Source: Anastatus disparis (Eukaryota; Arthropoda; Insecta; Hymenoptera; Eupelmidae). Taken from it: a stretch of DNA of 64,000 bases. How positions within the stretch are numbered: position 1 is the stretch's first letter; every line of letters begins with the position of its first letter. The DNA is taken from positions 11,099,501 to 11,163,500 of the forward strand of contig JAFFSR010000244.1 in the NCBI GenBank assembly GCA_017163975.1. The letters run 5' to 3'. Shown one piece after another: positions 10,524 through 22,800 of this stretch. Both the position numbers and the translations under genes were made by a program. The notes beneath the pieces are model-generated. The model searched no databases. It saw only the letters and a list, made by a program, of their open reading frames with translations, and was not told the DNA's origin.

Positions 10524-10984
10524 GGTGGTTCGTGCGGTAAGAGAGAGAAAGCTAGCTGTGAGAGAAAGAGATAGCGCTCACATGATCCAGTTGCGCATGC
10601 GCAGCAACGTAAATGTGAACGAAATATGCATCGTTTATCTAATAATTACATGTTCAAAACACTTTATCTCTTTAATAAAACGATGAATTTACGTGAATCT
10701 TGTTGGAAAATGTTTATTATTAGTTCCTTTATATATGTTTAAATTTTCAATTACAATTTGAATTTAGTTTATGAGATATTGCGATTAACAGCTACGAAAT
10801 GTAAAAATTCCAATATATATAGATATACTTCCAATGTAATTTGTAAAACTTTGAACATCGATTAATCAAAAACGAAACGATGAAATTTTCTGAAATTTTA
10901 ATATGATATTCACATTGCCTTCATTGAACTATACCTACAATTTCAAGAATATCTTGAAAAAACACGTTAGTCGCACGAACCACC
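10524..10984. mobile_element. MITE with GGTGGTTCGTGCG termini and TTAA target site
   Basis: This 461-bp element begins GGTGGTTCGTGCG and ends with its exact inverse complement. TTAA flanks both ends (10520-10523 and 10985-10988). TTAA duplications are typical of piggyBac-type transposition, but the termini are not canonical piggyBac ones, so the superfamily is tentative. There is no transposase frame; the open frame at 10903-11178 crosses the right boundary and is spurious. Near the left end is a palindrome around GTTGCGCATGCGCAGCAAC. Confidence 0.75.
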
Positions 10985-12808
10985 TTAACCGAGTCCTTCG
11001 TGCAAAGAAAAATGAGAACAACCCACGCGTTCTTATTCTTTGTGTCGAATTTTATGCTTGTACAAAACAAAAAACATCAATTAGAACGAAGCCAAGTTAT
11101 TTACAAATTTGTAAATTATATGTTTTCGGTAGTTTTGGATTCAGCCAAAAGGATAGTAATAAATATATTGTTAGATAAAACGTTGCATTTTTAAGGTTTC
11201 AAGAAAACTAAAATACAATTAAATTTTTAATAAATTATTCGCATAAGTATTAAATATTTTCACATTGTTCCACATTCTAAACGTTATATACAAAAAATCT
11301 ATCAATTTTAATAAAAGAAATTGAAATATTTAGCAATTTTAAAGTCAGATCTTAAACTACATAATTTTTTCTAAATGTCAAAAAATATAACAAGTGCCAT
11401 TGCTCAACTAAAATGTTTTACTAGTGTGTTAATAGAAGAAAATATAAATAACGAAAATAGTAAGAAACCTCTTAAGATTAATAAACTTAATTCAAAGTAA
11501 TGGTATGGAAGGAAAATAATGGAAGTTTAGTGCGACACGAATTTATTGAATGATCAATCAACAATTATATAAACTCTAACGTCTTGCATGAAATCGTCTT
11601 GGAGGTCACAATAATGATAAATACACGGTTTTTTATGGAGTTTTTCGATATTTTTGTAACTATCAGCACTTTTGTTTCTTGATATCATTTAATATTATTG
11701 TAACTAATGTTTATAAAATAAAGTAAAAATGAAAGAAAAATAGATAGCCATGAGAGACATGAAATCGAATATCAACGCATCTGTAACTTTCACTCTGTAA
11801 AAAATTTTGTATACTCGTGTGAACATTTTTTTGTGTTAAAAGTCTTTGGTTAAAATCGACACAATATTTAACTCATACTTTTCAAATTTTGTGTAGTTTT
11901 GAAAGCCAAAATAAAAAATATTGGTCGAATTAATATAGAGAATGCGTAATGTATTTTTAAAATGAATCCATAATTTTATTAAAAGTATTATTATTTTTAT
12001 TTCAAGTTATTTTTTATTACAGAAAGAATTTGCGTTGTTCAAAATATTATATTTTATCATAATGCTAAAATTCATTGGATTTTATATGTTTATATATACT
12101 AAAGAAATTATTGGCCAATAAGATTCAGAACTGAGTATAGATATTTTAAAAAATTCTGTCCAGAATTTTAAAAAAATTTAAATTTTATCAAAACACCAAC
12201 AATTTCTAAAAGAACTTAAATAAACAAATTTTAAAATATTCTGATTACTTAAACTTGTTATAAAATTTCAATATTTCACTTCATTTTACTTTTACATTGA
12301 AAAAAAAATTGAATAAAAAAAGTTACATCCTTGAATCAATGTATCTGTATTAGTTTTGAGAATAGTTTACCTATTTTCAGTATGTGGTATCTATTTTATA
12401 AAATAATAATGTTCATTTTGTGTATGAAATATAGAAAATTTATGATAGTAGCAAAAAAAATTTTGAATTATTTATTAAACATAGATTTAACATTATTAGT
12501 GTAAAAAAGTTTCGTTTTAAAACGTCTCAAATTATACAATATATTAGGACAAAATAATATTGTGATTATTAATTATTAATTCATGTAAATTATTTAACAT
12601 AAAAAAAGCGAATGAAAAAGTATATTGCTTATGAGACAAGTATTTTCTTCTATCAACATCAAATTTATGTCTATAGTCTAAATTAACCCATTAATGCTGT
12701 CATCTCATCGATTCATCCCAACATCCAATTATCTACTTATCTGTTTTTTATCTCTTTCTTTCTATTAAAATGTTATAGAGGTATTTATCATTCGATCATT
12801 TTCACTAT

Positions 12809-13008
12809 GGAGGTCTCAGTGGCTCATGCGGTAGAGCGATGGACTCGTAATCTCGAGATTCCGAGTTCAAATCCCGCTCTCATCCAATTAATACAAGCAC
12901 CGCTGTACTTTACATGTGCTTTGATCACAAATACACTGACGATCTCCGTCGCTAATTAGCATCGCAATGATAGCATAAATACAGCGACGTTAAATAAAAT
13001 TTAAAAAT
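12809..13008 (+). mobile_element. tRNA-derived SINE (family 1), copy 1
   Basis: A tRNA-like head has an A-box region (GTGGCTCATGCGGTAGAGCG) and a B-box (GAGTTCAAATCCCGC). It is followed by a conserved non-tRNA body (ACAAGCACCGCTGTAC; CATGTGCTTTG) and a tail GCGACGTTAAATAAAAT. The head's anticodon-like loop TCGTAAT suggests descent from a tRNA-Thr(CGT)-type gene, but it is not itself a tRNA gene. Confidence 0.85.
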
Positions 13009-15920
13009 AACGAATATTTTCTTGTATTAATGCTTGTTTCATCTTTTTAATTAACCTGAATTCATTGAAATTAAACATTTTATTATTCCAAATAATATAA
13101 TTGTATAATATTGATACTTTTTGTGTTCCATAATATACAGACATTCATTCGTCTATACACTATTCAATTCGTAACTTTGAGAAAAAATTTGTTCGTCTGA
13201 ACCACATAAGGGTAAAATCGTGTCTCTATAATTTACAAATGTTTTATTTTTTTATTAGCTTAAAATTACCAATAAATTACATGATAAAGTAATTAAATAT
13301 GTGCTTAAATTTCTGATACCAATTAAGTCTTAAGATAATCCTAATATGAGAGAAGTATCCGTAAATATTATACAATATTTACTGAATTTAATTCATTAAA
13401 AATATGTTATATCAACATTTTCTGATAAATTGGACTTACATCTTTTATAAAAGTGAAATTTCCTATGAATAATAAATAATAAATAAGAAAAATAGTTTCT
13501 TTTACTTTTACAAAATTTGTCACTTCGTATAATACTAATCAATTTACAAGTTTATAAACCTTTATCGAATATTCCATAATTTTTCCAATATTTTAAAAAC
13601 TGCTCGAAAGTTTTGTTGTAATCGATTACTTTGTAATAAAATGAAGGAAAAAAGAAAATAGGAGGATTATTTGATAAATTATCATGCAAACGAATTGTCT
13701 AAGGCATCGAACTTTTTTTTGTTTTAAACCGCTAAAGCCACAACTTTTTTAATAAACACAAGAATTTTTCTCTTACTGCGCGATTGCAGCTGCGAACGAT
13801 ATTATGCCGATTCGAACTTTATAATGAGAAAAGCCTTCAATTGAGTACCAGAGAAAAGAGCCATGCAAACTTGGCTTTGTGAAAATCGGAATAAGTGACT
13901 CGCATTGATTGCAGAAAAAAAAAAGAAGAAAAAAATTTTTGCATGTTTGTAATGCATTTTGAAATATTCAAACAATTATTCTGAAACATTTTTTGAGATA
14001 TCAGTGTATTTTAAAAGTAAATTAAGAGAAAAATATAAATATATTGAAAAAATTTTAATTAAAAATATTAAAATATTATTAGTTTGTTGTTTTGTATTTT
14101 AGAAAAATATATCAATTTTTATCCTTTTTTCAAGTCTTTTTAAGCTACATAAAGATAAAAGAACAATTTAAAATGTTCATTAAATTAAAAAAATTCAACA
14201 AGAACATACACGTGCATTTGTAATATAACAATGTAATTGCGTATTATAACAAAGAAGAAATAATATAACGTTTAAGCTTCAATTAAAAATGCAAATTTAG
14301 TTTATTCGCAAGAAAAATTTCAAAATTTTACGAATTATTACTGAAAATTCTTTAATTTTTTTCTTTTTATTTAAAAAAAATAATTATATATTTAAAACAT
14401 TCTTTAATGAACACACAGAAAAGCTTTTAACTTAAATTATACGAAAAAAAAACTTGTCCGCGTCATATTAAATTATTCATAAAGCTACTACGTTTTACGC
14501 AATTTTTTTAAGCTAAATTAAACCCTTGATGTTTAAAAAAGTTTGAAATTTTCGTACTAACATATATTACATTACATTTTAACAAGGGAAAAATATAATA
14601 ACAATTTATTTTACATTTTTGCATAAAAATAAATCTCACAGCTTTAAGCGAGACATCTCATTAGGCTAATTATATTTCTCAGGGAAACTAGACGAATAAA
14701 TTATAATGTTGCAAATGGATAAAAGTCTTTTTGAGATTAAAATTATAAATAAATGTTAAAAATTTTAATAAATTTTCAAAAAAGACTAAAATTTTTAAAC
14801 ATATTTACTTAAACGTTTACTATTAGTACATTAAATAAACGTTCTTTCAATTTATTCTGTGATTTTTCAAATTTCCAACAAACATCTCATAAAATTATTT
14901 CTGTTTTAGTGATTGTCCAAATATTTGTGAAAGTATTTAAACAATTTATTTCAATTATAATTAAAAATACATCATAAATTATATTACTGGAATATTATTA
15001 TTTGCAATATAAACATATGCATGATATGCTTTTTTATTAATTTGCTTTAAAATAATTTTAATTAAATTCATTTAAATTAAATTAAACTTTGGATTGAGTT
15101 CCACAAATATTTGTTTGCAAATAACAAAATTCGTTCACACAACAAAAAGGAAAATAATTACATTGGAAAAAAGAAAGACTGACCGTTAGTAAATTATTTA
15201 TTTTGGGATTTGTTATTTTACTGTTTTCAACATAAAGTTTTATTTCTCATAAGAAAGACCATAATTCTTAATTATTAAAAATTTTCGATTTCGATAAAAA
15301 AAATCAAACTTTAATCAAATATTCAAGCCTGCGTTAATTTAACTTATAAGTTATCAACAGTCAAAAGACTAATTGTTAAGAAGTAAGCATTTTACAGCAT
15401 CCAATTCACTACTCATTAACGTATAATTAATCTTTCTAGCTATAAGTCATTTTTTATCGCAGTGTGTAGCTATGAACATACAAATAACCCATTAATTTAT
15501 TCTCAACTCAATACATGTAAAGTTGTGCAAAAAACGTTACAATCTTCGCAAAAACAGACCTTTCCCATTAGTATTATAATGTATTATTTTCGATCCCTTT
15601 ACTTTCCTTATTTTTAAATTTTAAGTAATTATATTAGTTTTAAAATAAATTTAGTTTTAAAAGAATCTGGTCACTAAACAAAAATTAAAAGTGTTCTGCT
15701 TGTTTTTATCAACCACTTTTTCAAATCAATAAAGCGGCCACAATTGAATCGAGAATGTAGTATTGTGAACATGAAAATAAAGCCGATTATTTCCTTGTTA
15801 CATAATAATAATAATCATTGATCATTTTATTCATTTACTCAAATCAAATAAAAATGAATATGAAATAAAAAAAAATTTTTTGTAATAAAATCAACGGAGA
15901 TCTTGAATGAATATGTTATG

Positions 15921-16124
15921 TTTTTTTTTTTAATTTTATTTAATGTCGCTGTATTTTTGCTATCATTGAGATACTCATTAACGAAGGAGGTTGTCAGTGT
16001 GTTTATGAACAAAGCACATGTAACGTACAGTGGTGCTTGTATAAAATAGCCGAGAGCGGGATTCGAACTCCAGACCTCGAGATTACGAATCCATCGTTCT
16101 ACCGGATGAGCCACTGACGACTTC
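15921..16124 (-). mobile_element. tRNA-derived SINE (family 1), copy 2
   Basis: This is the minus-strand copy of the SINE at 12809. It has the T-rich start (tail), the body with GTACAGTGGTGCTTG, and the tRNA head complement GGGATTCGAACTC. Its flank at 16125-16265 is also shared, inverted, with 12672-12808. An open frame at 15839-16114 (minus) is this SINE read through and not a gene. Confidence 0.85.
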
Positions 16125-17056
16125 TATAGTGAAAATTATTGAATGATAAATACCTCTATAACATTTTAATAGAAAGAAAGTGATAAAAAACAGATAATTG
16201 GATGAATGAATAATGTTGGGATGAATCGATGAGATGACAGCATTAATAATGGGTGAATTTAGATCATAGAACTAATAAAGTTATCTTATCAATGAAATTT
16301 CACTAAATAATCCATTTATATATGAATATAACTATGAATTCAAAAAATCGATAGAATAACGTCTGTATAAAACAATCTTATCTTGAATTTCAACGTAATT
16401 TACTTAATAACTAACCTGATTTTCCATAGATATGTAAATAAAATCGAAAATTTAAGTTTTCTAACCATTTGATCCATAAATCCCGGCCGAGAACAACTAG
16501 GGCTTAGTAAAATATCCTTTAAATTATTTCTTAAGCCTTTATTTCCCAGCAGACATTTTATGTAATCCTTTAACTTTGATTCGTGAAAGCATTGTCATTA
16601 ATGTAATGTCTTCTCGTTGCTTTTATCGCTCTTATAGTCAAAAGCATACATATATGTATATACGTATATAGATATTGGAGATCCTATAAATAATCCTTAC
16701 CCCGTTTTAGGGACTATCGCATGCGTGCGGAAACGATAAATCGAAAGCTATCGGATAGGCTTTTTATACGGCGTTACCTTTTTGACATAGATACTTTGTG
16801 ACAGGATTGAATTTGATAAAGATTTAAATATACGAACTTCTGATGGAGAATAATAGTGTTTCTTTTTTTTTATTTTTTATTTATTTTCCAGTGGTATTAA
16901 AATTAATTCGATCAATGTATATGGGCATTTCTTTACAGTAATTGACGAATTTATTGAGAAAGAATTTTTTCTTTACAACAACCGAAATAGTTTTTTTTTT
17001 TTTTTTTTCAAATTACGGAAATATGTTGTCAGTGAAGTTTAGTAACCAATAAATAA

Positions 17057-17445
17057 TTCTCCAGAGAGCGCGGTGGCGCAGAGAGCGCGGTGGCGTAAAG
17101 AGAGCGTGGTGGCGTAATGGATGGAGCTCTTGCCTTCAACGCGGAGGACATGGGTTCGAATCCTGGCCAGGTACCTCTAACTTTTTTTTCTAAAGAAAAT
17201 TAGTGTATGTGCCATTTATATCGCGACTCTTTAAAAAATCCGACCTCATTGGGTATCGGTTGATTGTTGGTTACAAAAGTGGCTGACCATCCATCGGTAG
17301 TCAAAGTTTTCGGTATGGTGGGTCTGACAGTCCTAGCCTGATGTAATGTGTTAAACAAATACCGGGCGGAGGACTTCCTCGACTTCACCATATAAAAAAG
17401 GTTAATCATATAGGGGACAATATCCATTATATATTAATCTTTTTT
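17057..17445 (+). mobile_element. tRNA-derived SINE (family 2) with iterated 5' end
   Basis: The tRNA-like head has an A-box region (GTGGCGTAATGGATGGAGC) and a B-box (GGGTTCGAATCCTGG). It is followed by a body of about 240 bp unrelated to family 1 (containing GGTCTGACAGTCCTAGCC and AATACCGGGCGGAGGAC) and an A-rich tail near 17447. The first 17 bp of the head are present three times in tandem at 17063-17115. The frame at 17200-17427 (minus) lies within the body and is not a supported gene. Confidence 0.7.
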
Positions 17446-17481
17446 TAAAAAAAAATAAATAAATAAATAATTCTCTCTCAA

Positions 17482-17526
17482 GAGAAAAATATGCGATTTT
17501 ACTCCCTAGTTGCATAATGTACTATT
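17482..17526 (-). repeat. Fragment of dispersed foldback repeat (ACTCCCTAGTTGCATAATG)
   Basis: This matches the right arm of the foldback repeat at 30668-30778, including TTTTACTCCCTAGTTGCATA and ATGTACTATT. Only one arm is present, just after the family-2 SINE tail. Confidence 0.6.
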
Positions 17527-18755
17527 TAATCAAACTGAATAAAAGAAATTCTACTCTTGGAATAGAAACAAACTTTTAATTTCAATTTGATGAAAAATAA
17601 TTTTATTAGTATTGATATGAGTGCGTGCACGTGCTTGTTTGCATAAGAAGGAGAATAAGATGCATAAAGGACAAGGTTTATTCTGAGCTTACCTAAAATA
17701 GCTTCCATTACCAACACATTATGATGTTAAAAACGTGATAGTTCTGAATATACTAGACGATTTTATTCTTGTTTTAAGGAAATAATATTTATTATATTTT
17801 AAGATTATGCAAACAGAAATATTTTTTAGATACATAAATTTAAAAATTGAATATTTTTTTGAAGATCCCTTTTTTATGTAATTTATGGTCATGAATAGTT
17901 TCATCGGGAATATTTAATACTCTCTTCCTGTAGAGTTTCAAAAAAATTAGCTTAGCACCTCTTTTCTATAAAAAGATTGAGGGGTTCTTCATTATTTAAT
18001 TTTATCGGCAGGGTGAAAAAATTTGATGAATCAATTCTGATGAAATATAATAATTATAAAAATCATTTTATTAGTTCTAACTTATGACTTATGTATTCGT
18101 AAATGAAATCTTCCTTCACCCAATGTGAAGTTTATTCATTTTTTTAACTTTACAAAAATAAGATTATTAATAGATACATTCTTAATTAATCTATAATATG
18201 ATGAGTTACGCTTAAAAATAAATTTATATAGTACTTGAATTTTATTAATCTGAGTAAATAATCTCCATAGGGCTAAATGATCTGAAATGATAATCTGTAT
18301 GGTCCGAGAAGTCAAAGAAAAAATGATAAATTTAACAACATTAAAACTTTTTATACGCCTATCTTATCTATTTGGTATATTTATACGAAAGAATATCTTT
18401 CAATATGTATATGATCTTCCAAGAAATGAGTGAATAACGATTTTGAAAAATGCTAATATTTTATTTAATTGTATGTATAACCATGAAATATATTAAACAT
18501 TCATTTGAAATTTCTTATAGTTAACTAATTTTTTACTTATATATACAAATATTATTTAGCTAAATAATAGAATTTTGTTTTGAATTTAAAAAATTTGTTC
18601 AAATTGGAAAAAACAAACAAATTCTCCACTTTTAAAAAATAAACGATTCAAATTGAATTTGAAAAAATGATTTAGAAAATTCTTATAAAAATACTCACTA
18701 AAAAGAATTCAAAATATTTAAAATATTATTGCAATTATCCTGAAATATGTACATG

Positions 18756-18956
18756 TTTTTTTTTTATTTTATTTAACGTCACTGTATCTATGCTATCATT
18801 ACGATGTTAATTAGCGACAGAGGTTTTCAGTGTGTTTGTGAAGAAAGCACATGTAACGTACAGTGGTGCTTGTATAAAATAGCCGAGAGCGGGATTTGAA
18901 CTCAAGCCCTCGAGATTATGAATCCATTGCTCTACTGAACTAGCCAATAAGCCCTC
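18756..18956 (-). mobile_element. tRNA-derived SINE (family 1), copy 3
   Basis: Minus-strand copy with the T-rich end, TTTAACGTCACTGTAT, GTACAGTGGTGCTTG and a decayed tRNA head (GGGATTTGAACTC). It lies about 820 bp upstream of SK exon A. Confidence 0.8.
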
Positions 18957-19776
18957 ATTCCAATAAAATGAGAACAAGACTTGATTAACTTAGCGATGCA
19001 TAAAATTCAATAAATGATATATATACTAGTAAAAATAATAATTAATAATAATAAGTAATCGCAATTTATAAACATTTGATAGTGCTTCCAAGTAATATTA
19101 CAGGATTGTAGACTATCGATATCATAGACGCGCTCAATGATCTGGAAAACTAAAATGTATGGAAACTTGGAAATCTGTAAATGACTTATGACATTGTTTA
19201 TATATACTACGTGAATGCATCATTTGATTAACAGTACAGTTTATATGAAAAATCTTGAAAATCATTCGATATAGAATCAATCAACTGGTAAATGAACACT
19301 TTAAACACTTAAATGGACAATTTTTTAAGTTTTGTTAGATTGATAGTATTACATTAACTGCAAAATTTATTACAATAATATTTTTCAATACAATCAGTTT
19401 ACATACAAATCTCGGTCGTATATATAAAAGTCGAATATTTAAGTATTATCATTAATTTTCCCATCTATCGACTGATGTTCAGCAACCGACCCTAATTCCT
19501 TTATATACGAAAGATTAAATTCAATAAATCTTTAATCTTCTATAAAAAAAACAATCTTTTATTAGGTTATCAAAAAAAAAAGAAACTGAAAAATATTTAC
19601 TAAGCAAATTTAGTATAGTATTTTAAAAATAATGATTCTTATTATTCAGTCAATCACTTAAACATAATTTTAAAACAAACTTAAAATTTTTACCAAGAAT
19701 AAAAGATTTATAATAAAGAATAATTAATTTAAAATGAAGATATTAATGAAGCTCCTCTATTCTTTTTTTCTTTCAG

Positions 19777-19872
19777 GCCTCTTTTTACTCGACTGCTCTA
19801 AAAACCCTGATCTCTGTGTCGACTGTGATACTTCTTGGCCTCATATTTGCTTATCACGCTTTGGAAGTTCAG
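19777..19872 (+). CDS. SK: SK channel exon encoding S2 (first recognised exon)
   Basis: This exon starts phase 0 after TTTCTTTCAG and ends before the donor GTGAGT. Its 32 codons begin ASFYSTALK and contain [13 protein letters not shown], the S2 segment of calcium-activated SK (KCNN) potassium channels, ending AYHALEVQ. The family is tetrameric, voltage-independent, K+-selective and gated by calmodulin bound to the channel; it produces after-hyperpolarisation in nerve and muscle. The match to insect SK is strong. It joins in phase to the next exon at 33936. The exon supplying the N terminus and S1 was not found in the window. An ATG-initiated frame at 19734 reads this DNA out of frame and is spurious. 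Confidence 0.93.
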
Positions 19873-22800
19873 GTGAGTTAGAAAATATACTTTTATCATT
19901 ATATTTTTTAATACTTATTTTATACTAATTAAGAGAAAGTTATACGTAAACATTGACGAAATTTAGTAATTCATAATCTAAGTGTCATTAATTGTAAGAT
20001 TAATTTTACAATATCTTGCATGAAGCATTTTAAAAATCATACTACATTATGTTAAAAAAAAGCGTGTAAAAAAAAGAAAATATCAGTTAATAAGAAAAAA
20101 AAAAAAAAATTCATGATTCAAAACCACAAACTGAAAGAGAATTACTTTTCATTATTAGCATTTTCTTACTGTCAGGCTGAGTTTTAGCTAACGTTATTGA
20201 TTTATTTTGCACAGCAATATTCAACATTAAAAAATCATTTATTATTGCAAAATTAACAAACTGAACTAAACATTTATTTAAAAGATACATTGACCTTTTT
20301 TCTCTCTTATTCTTAAAAAATAACTCACGGTCGTATCCTTTTAATTATTGAATCGTACCCATATCAACCTTACCTTCTAAAAATTTCAACGTACTTTACT
20401 TTTCCTCGATCAATTTCGTTCTTTATAAAAAAAAAAACAAGAAAATGAAGTTTTTTTCGTAAATAAATTTTTTGCCAAGTCGATTGAAAAGAAAAAATAA
20501 CATCGGCTTTTTGCACTTTTTTGATGAAATGAATTAGCTTTTGGCTAAAGATACAAAAACGAGAGACAACAAGGAAGAAAAAAAAGATGATGAAGTAAGG
20601 GCATGAAGAAAAAAAAATGATGAAAGTGAGTGAATTAAAGGCCAGACCCTTTTGTCTCTATTACCGAAAAAACGTCGAATCAACAAAATCTTGAGAGTGT
20701 ATCATGTCCGGTCTATGACAAGGCACAAAAAAAATTTAAGAGAAACATGTTAAAGAAAATAGAGAGAAAGAGAGAGAAGAGCAAAAAGGGTCAAAATTGA
20801 AGGTTAAATTTGATGTTTAATTTTGGTTTGTCAAAAATATAAATAAGATTTTTATGCTAAATTAACAAAAAGTGGGATACGAAAAATGTTATTTTTTGTT
20901 AGTAACACGAAATGAGAGAAATTTCTTTAATTCAGATTATTTTTGCTTATTCAATCAACATTTTTTACTTTATTAAGAAGAATCTGATGTCTTTCGGTAA
21001 CGATCAAAAGTAAATGTCTGAACATATCTAAACAATTCTACTGCTTACCAAATTTTTTTCTGACAACACGAACAACACGAAAGTATAGAACTTAATCTCA
21101 GTTTTAATTAAGATAAAAATGATTAAATCAGAATGATAATTCTTTTCAAATTGATTTATCTACAAGTAATATTTAATCTCCACTTGCAGACTAAATAAAC
21201 AGTTAATAACATCATATTCTCACATATTTTATGATAATAGTCTATCCTTTGTTTCTTAAATCTTTATATATGCAATAAAAGTCTCATTATTCTTTTCGAA
21301 AAAATGTTTAATAAATAAAAATTAATGAAATTCTCAAAACTCCAAATTTAGATATCATGCGAAAAAAATTAGCTTATAAATAATATTATTTGAGAAATTG
21401 AAACAGCTTTATAATTTCCGAGTAATATATCATCCTTAATGTTGAATCGAAGGCGTATAGAAATTTCATCAGATAGAGACATGACAATTCTTCAAAAAAA
21501 AAGGAGAAGGCAAACCATTCCTCCCTCTAGTCTCGACAAGATCATTTTGATTCTGCTGTTTCATTCAAAGGACAAAAAGCTCGCGATGACATAGGATTTT
21601 AAAAACAATTCAATATTTTCTAATCGAGAAGAAAGACGTATATAAATGACTGATAAGTTACGAAAGCTTTGTTACAAATCGTCATAAATCTCATGAGACA
21701 CGTTTCTTTAATAGGCTATTGATGTGGAGTTTTTTCTTAAATTTTGATTTTTGGTAAAGATATTTTATTATTAGCAGGGAGAAATTTATTCGAGAAATAA
21801 AATTATTTCATTTTTATCTTGTAATAGATATATCTCTTCTTTAGAAATTTCAAGAAAAATAATATTGTATATAAAAATAAATAATTTGATTGACTTGAAC
21901 AAACACATTGATTTTCTTAACAATACTGACAATCAAACAAGTTTTATATAGACTTTTCAATAAAAAAGAAACAAATTTTTTTTTATAAAAAAAAAAGAAT
22001 TCAATTACCAATGTCTAAAACGAGCATCAAGACAGATAATCTGTATAAGGAACAGTTATCTCGACAAGAGTTAGAAGTTCTTCTGCGGTTTGTCGCGCCG
22101 TCGCTGTCGACCTTCGCGCCTTCTAATTCGATCAAGGTCCGTAGTAGATTCTCTCTTTGGCCTCAGGCAGCTGAGCTTTCTCGACTAAGGGAAAAAAAAG
22201 AAAAAGAAGAAGAAGAGAAAAAAAGAGATAAGACGAGATAGATGCACGTAGCCAATCGATCGATCGGAGGATTGAATATCTTGAGATACTATTACTTGCT
22301 TATATTTTGTACATTGAGAAAAGTTTGTATGATAAAAACTTTGTGGACATTTGGATTACATGTCTTTTTTTGGCACTACAAATTCATCAGTTTAATTTTT
22401 TCTTTTGGAACGGTTAGCATAATCAATTTTGACAATGCAGTAAATTTTCTTGTTGGATGATTTCAAATAATAAATTTTAGGTAATAATAGCACAAATATT
22501 AAAGTTTAATTTATTGGTTATCTATAAACCGTTAGGTGTTATTATAAAAATAATTTTTATGTTCTTTGAATTGGAGGTTCATTCAAATTCTGAAGTTAAA
22601 TTTTATTTACAATATAATCAAAACGTTATTCATAGTAAAAAAATAAGAAACATCAACGAATAAAAAATATTTTAGTAATAATTACAATAGTTTATAGTTA
22701 CGTTATTACAACCTATTTTGATGGGCAATAATTATCATGATTCATTGTAAAATGTATTAGAAACATAATCAAATTTTTTATATTTCTGACAAATTTTACA

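Larger units (their letters stand above)
9780..19776. other. Non-coding stretch upstream of the first recognised SK exon
   Basis: About 10 kb of AT-rich DNA. Recognisable content is a TTAA-flanked MITE (10524-10984), two inverted SINE copies with shared flanks (about 12672-13008 and 15921-16265), a second SINE family (17057-17445), half of a foldback repeat (17482-17526) and a SINE at 18756-18956. I looked for an exon encoding SK S1 and saw none. It is probably SK intron, because the exon at 19777 needs an upstream partner. Confidence 0.55.

Noticed and set aside
12809..12890. tRNA-Thr-like gene
   Set aside because: A and B boxes are present, but the same head with a long shared non-tRNA body recurs at eight other places, so it is a SINE head.
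15839..16114. 91-codon minus-strand frame
   Set aside because: It is read straight through a SINE copy and its T-rich end.
22011..22241. 76-codon plus-strand frame as an alternative SK first exon
   Set aside because: The sequence does not resemble SK N termini, ends in a Lys/Glu run from GA-rich DNA, and lies after the S2 exon, so it could not supply S1.
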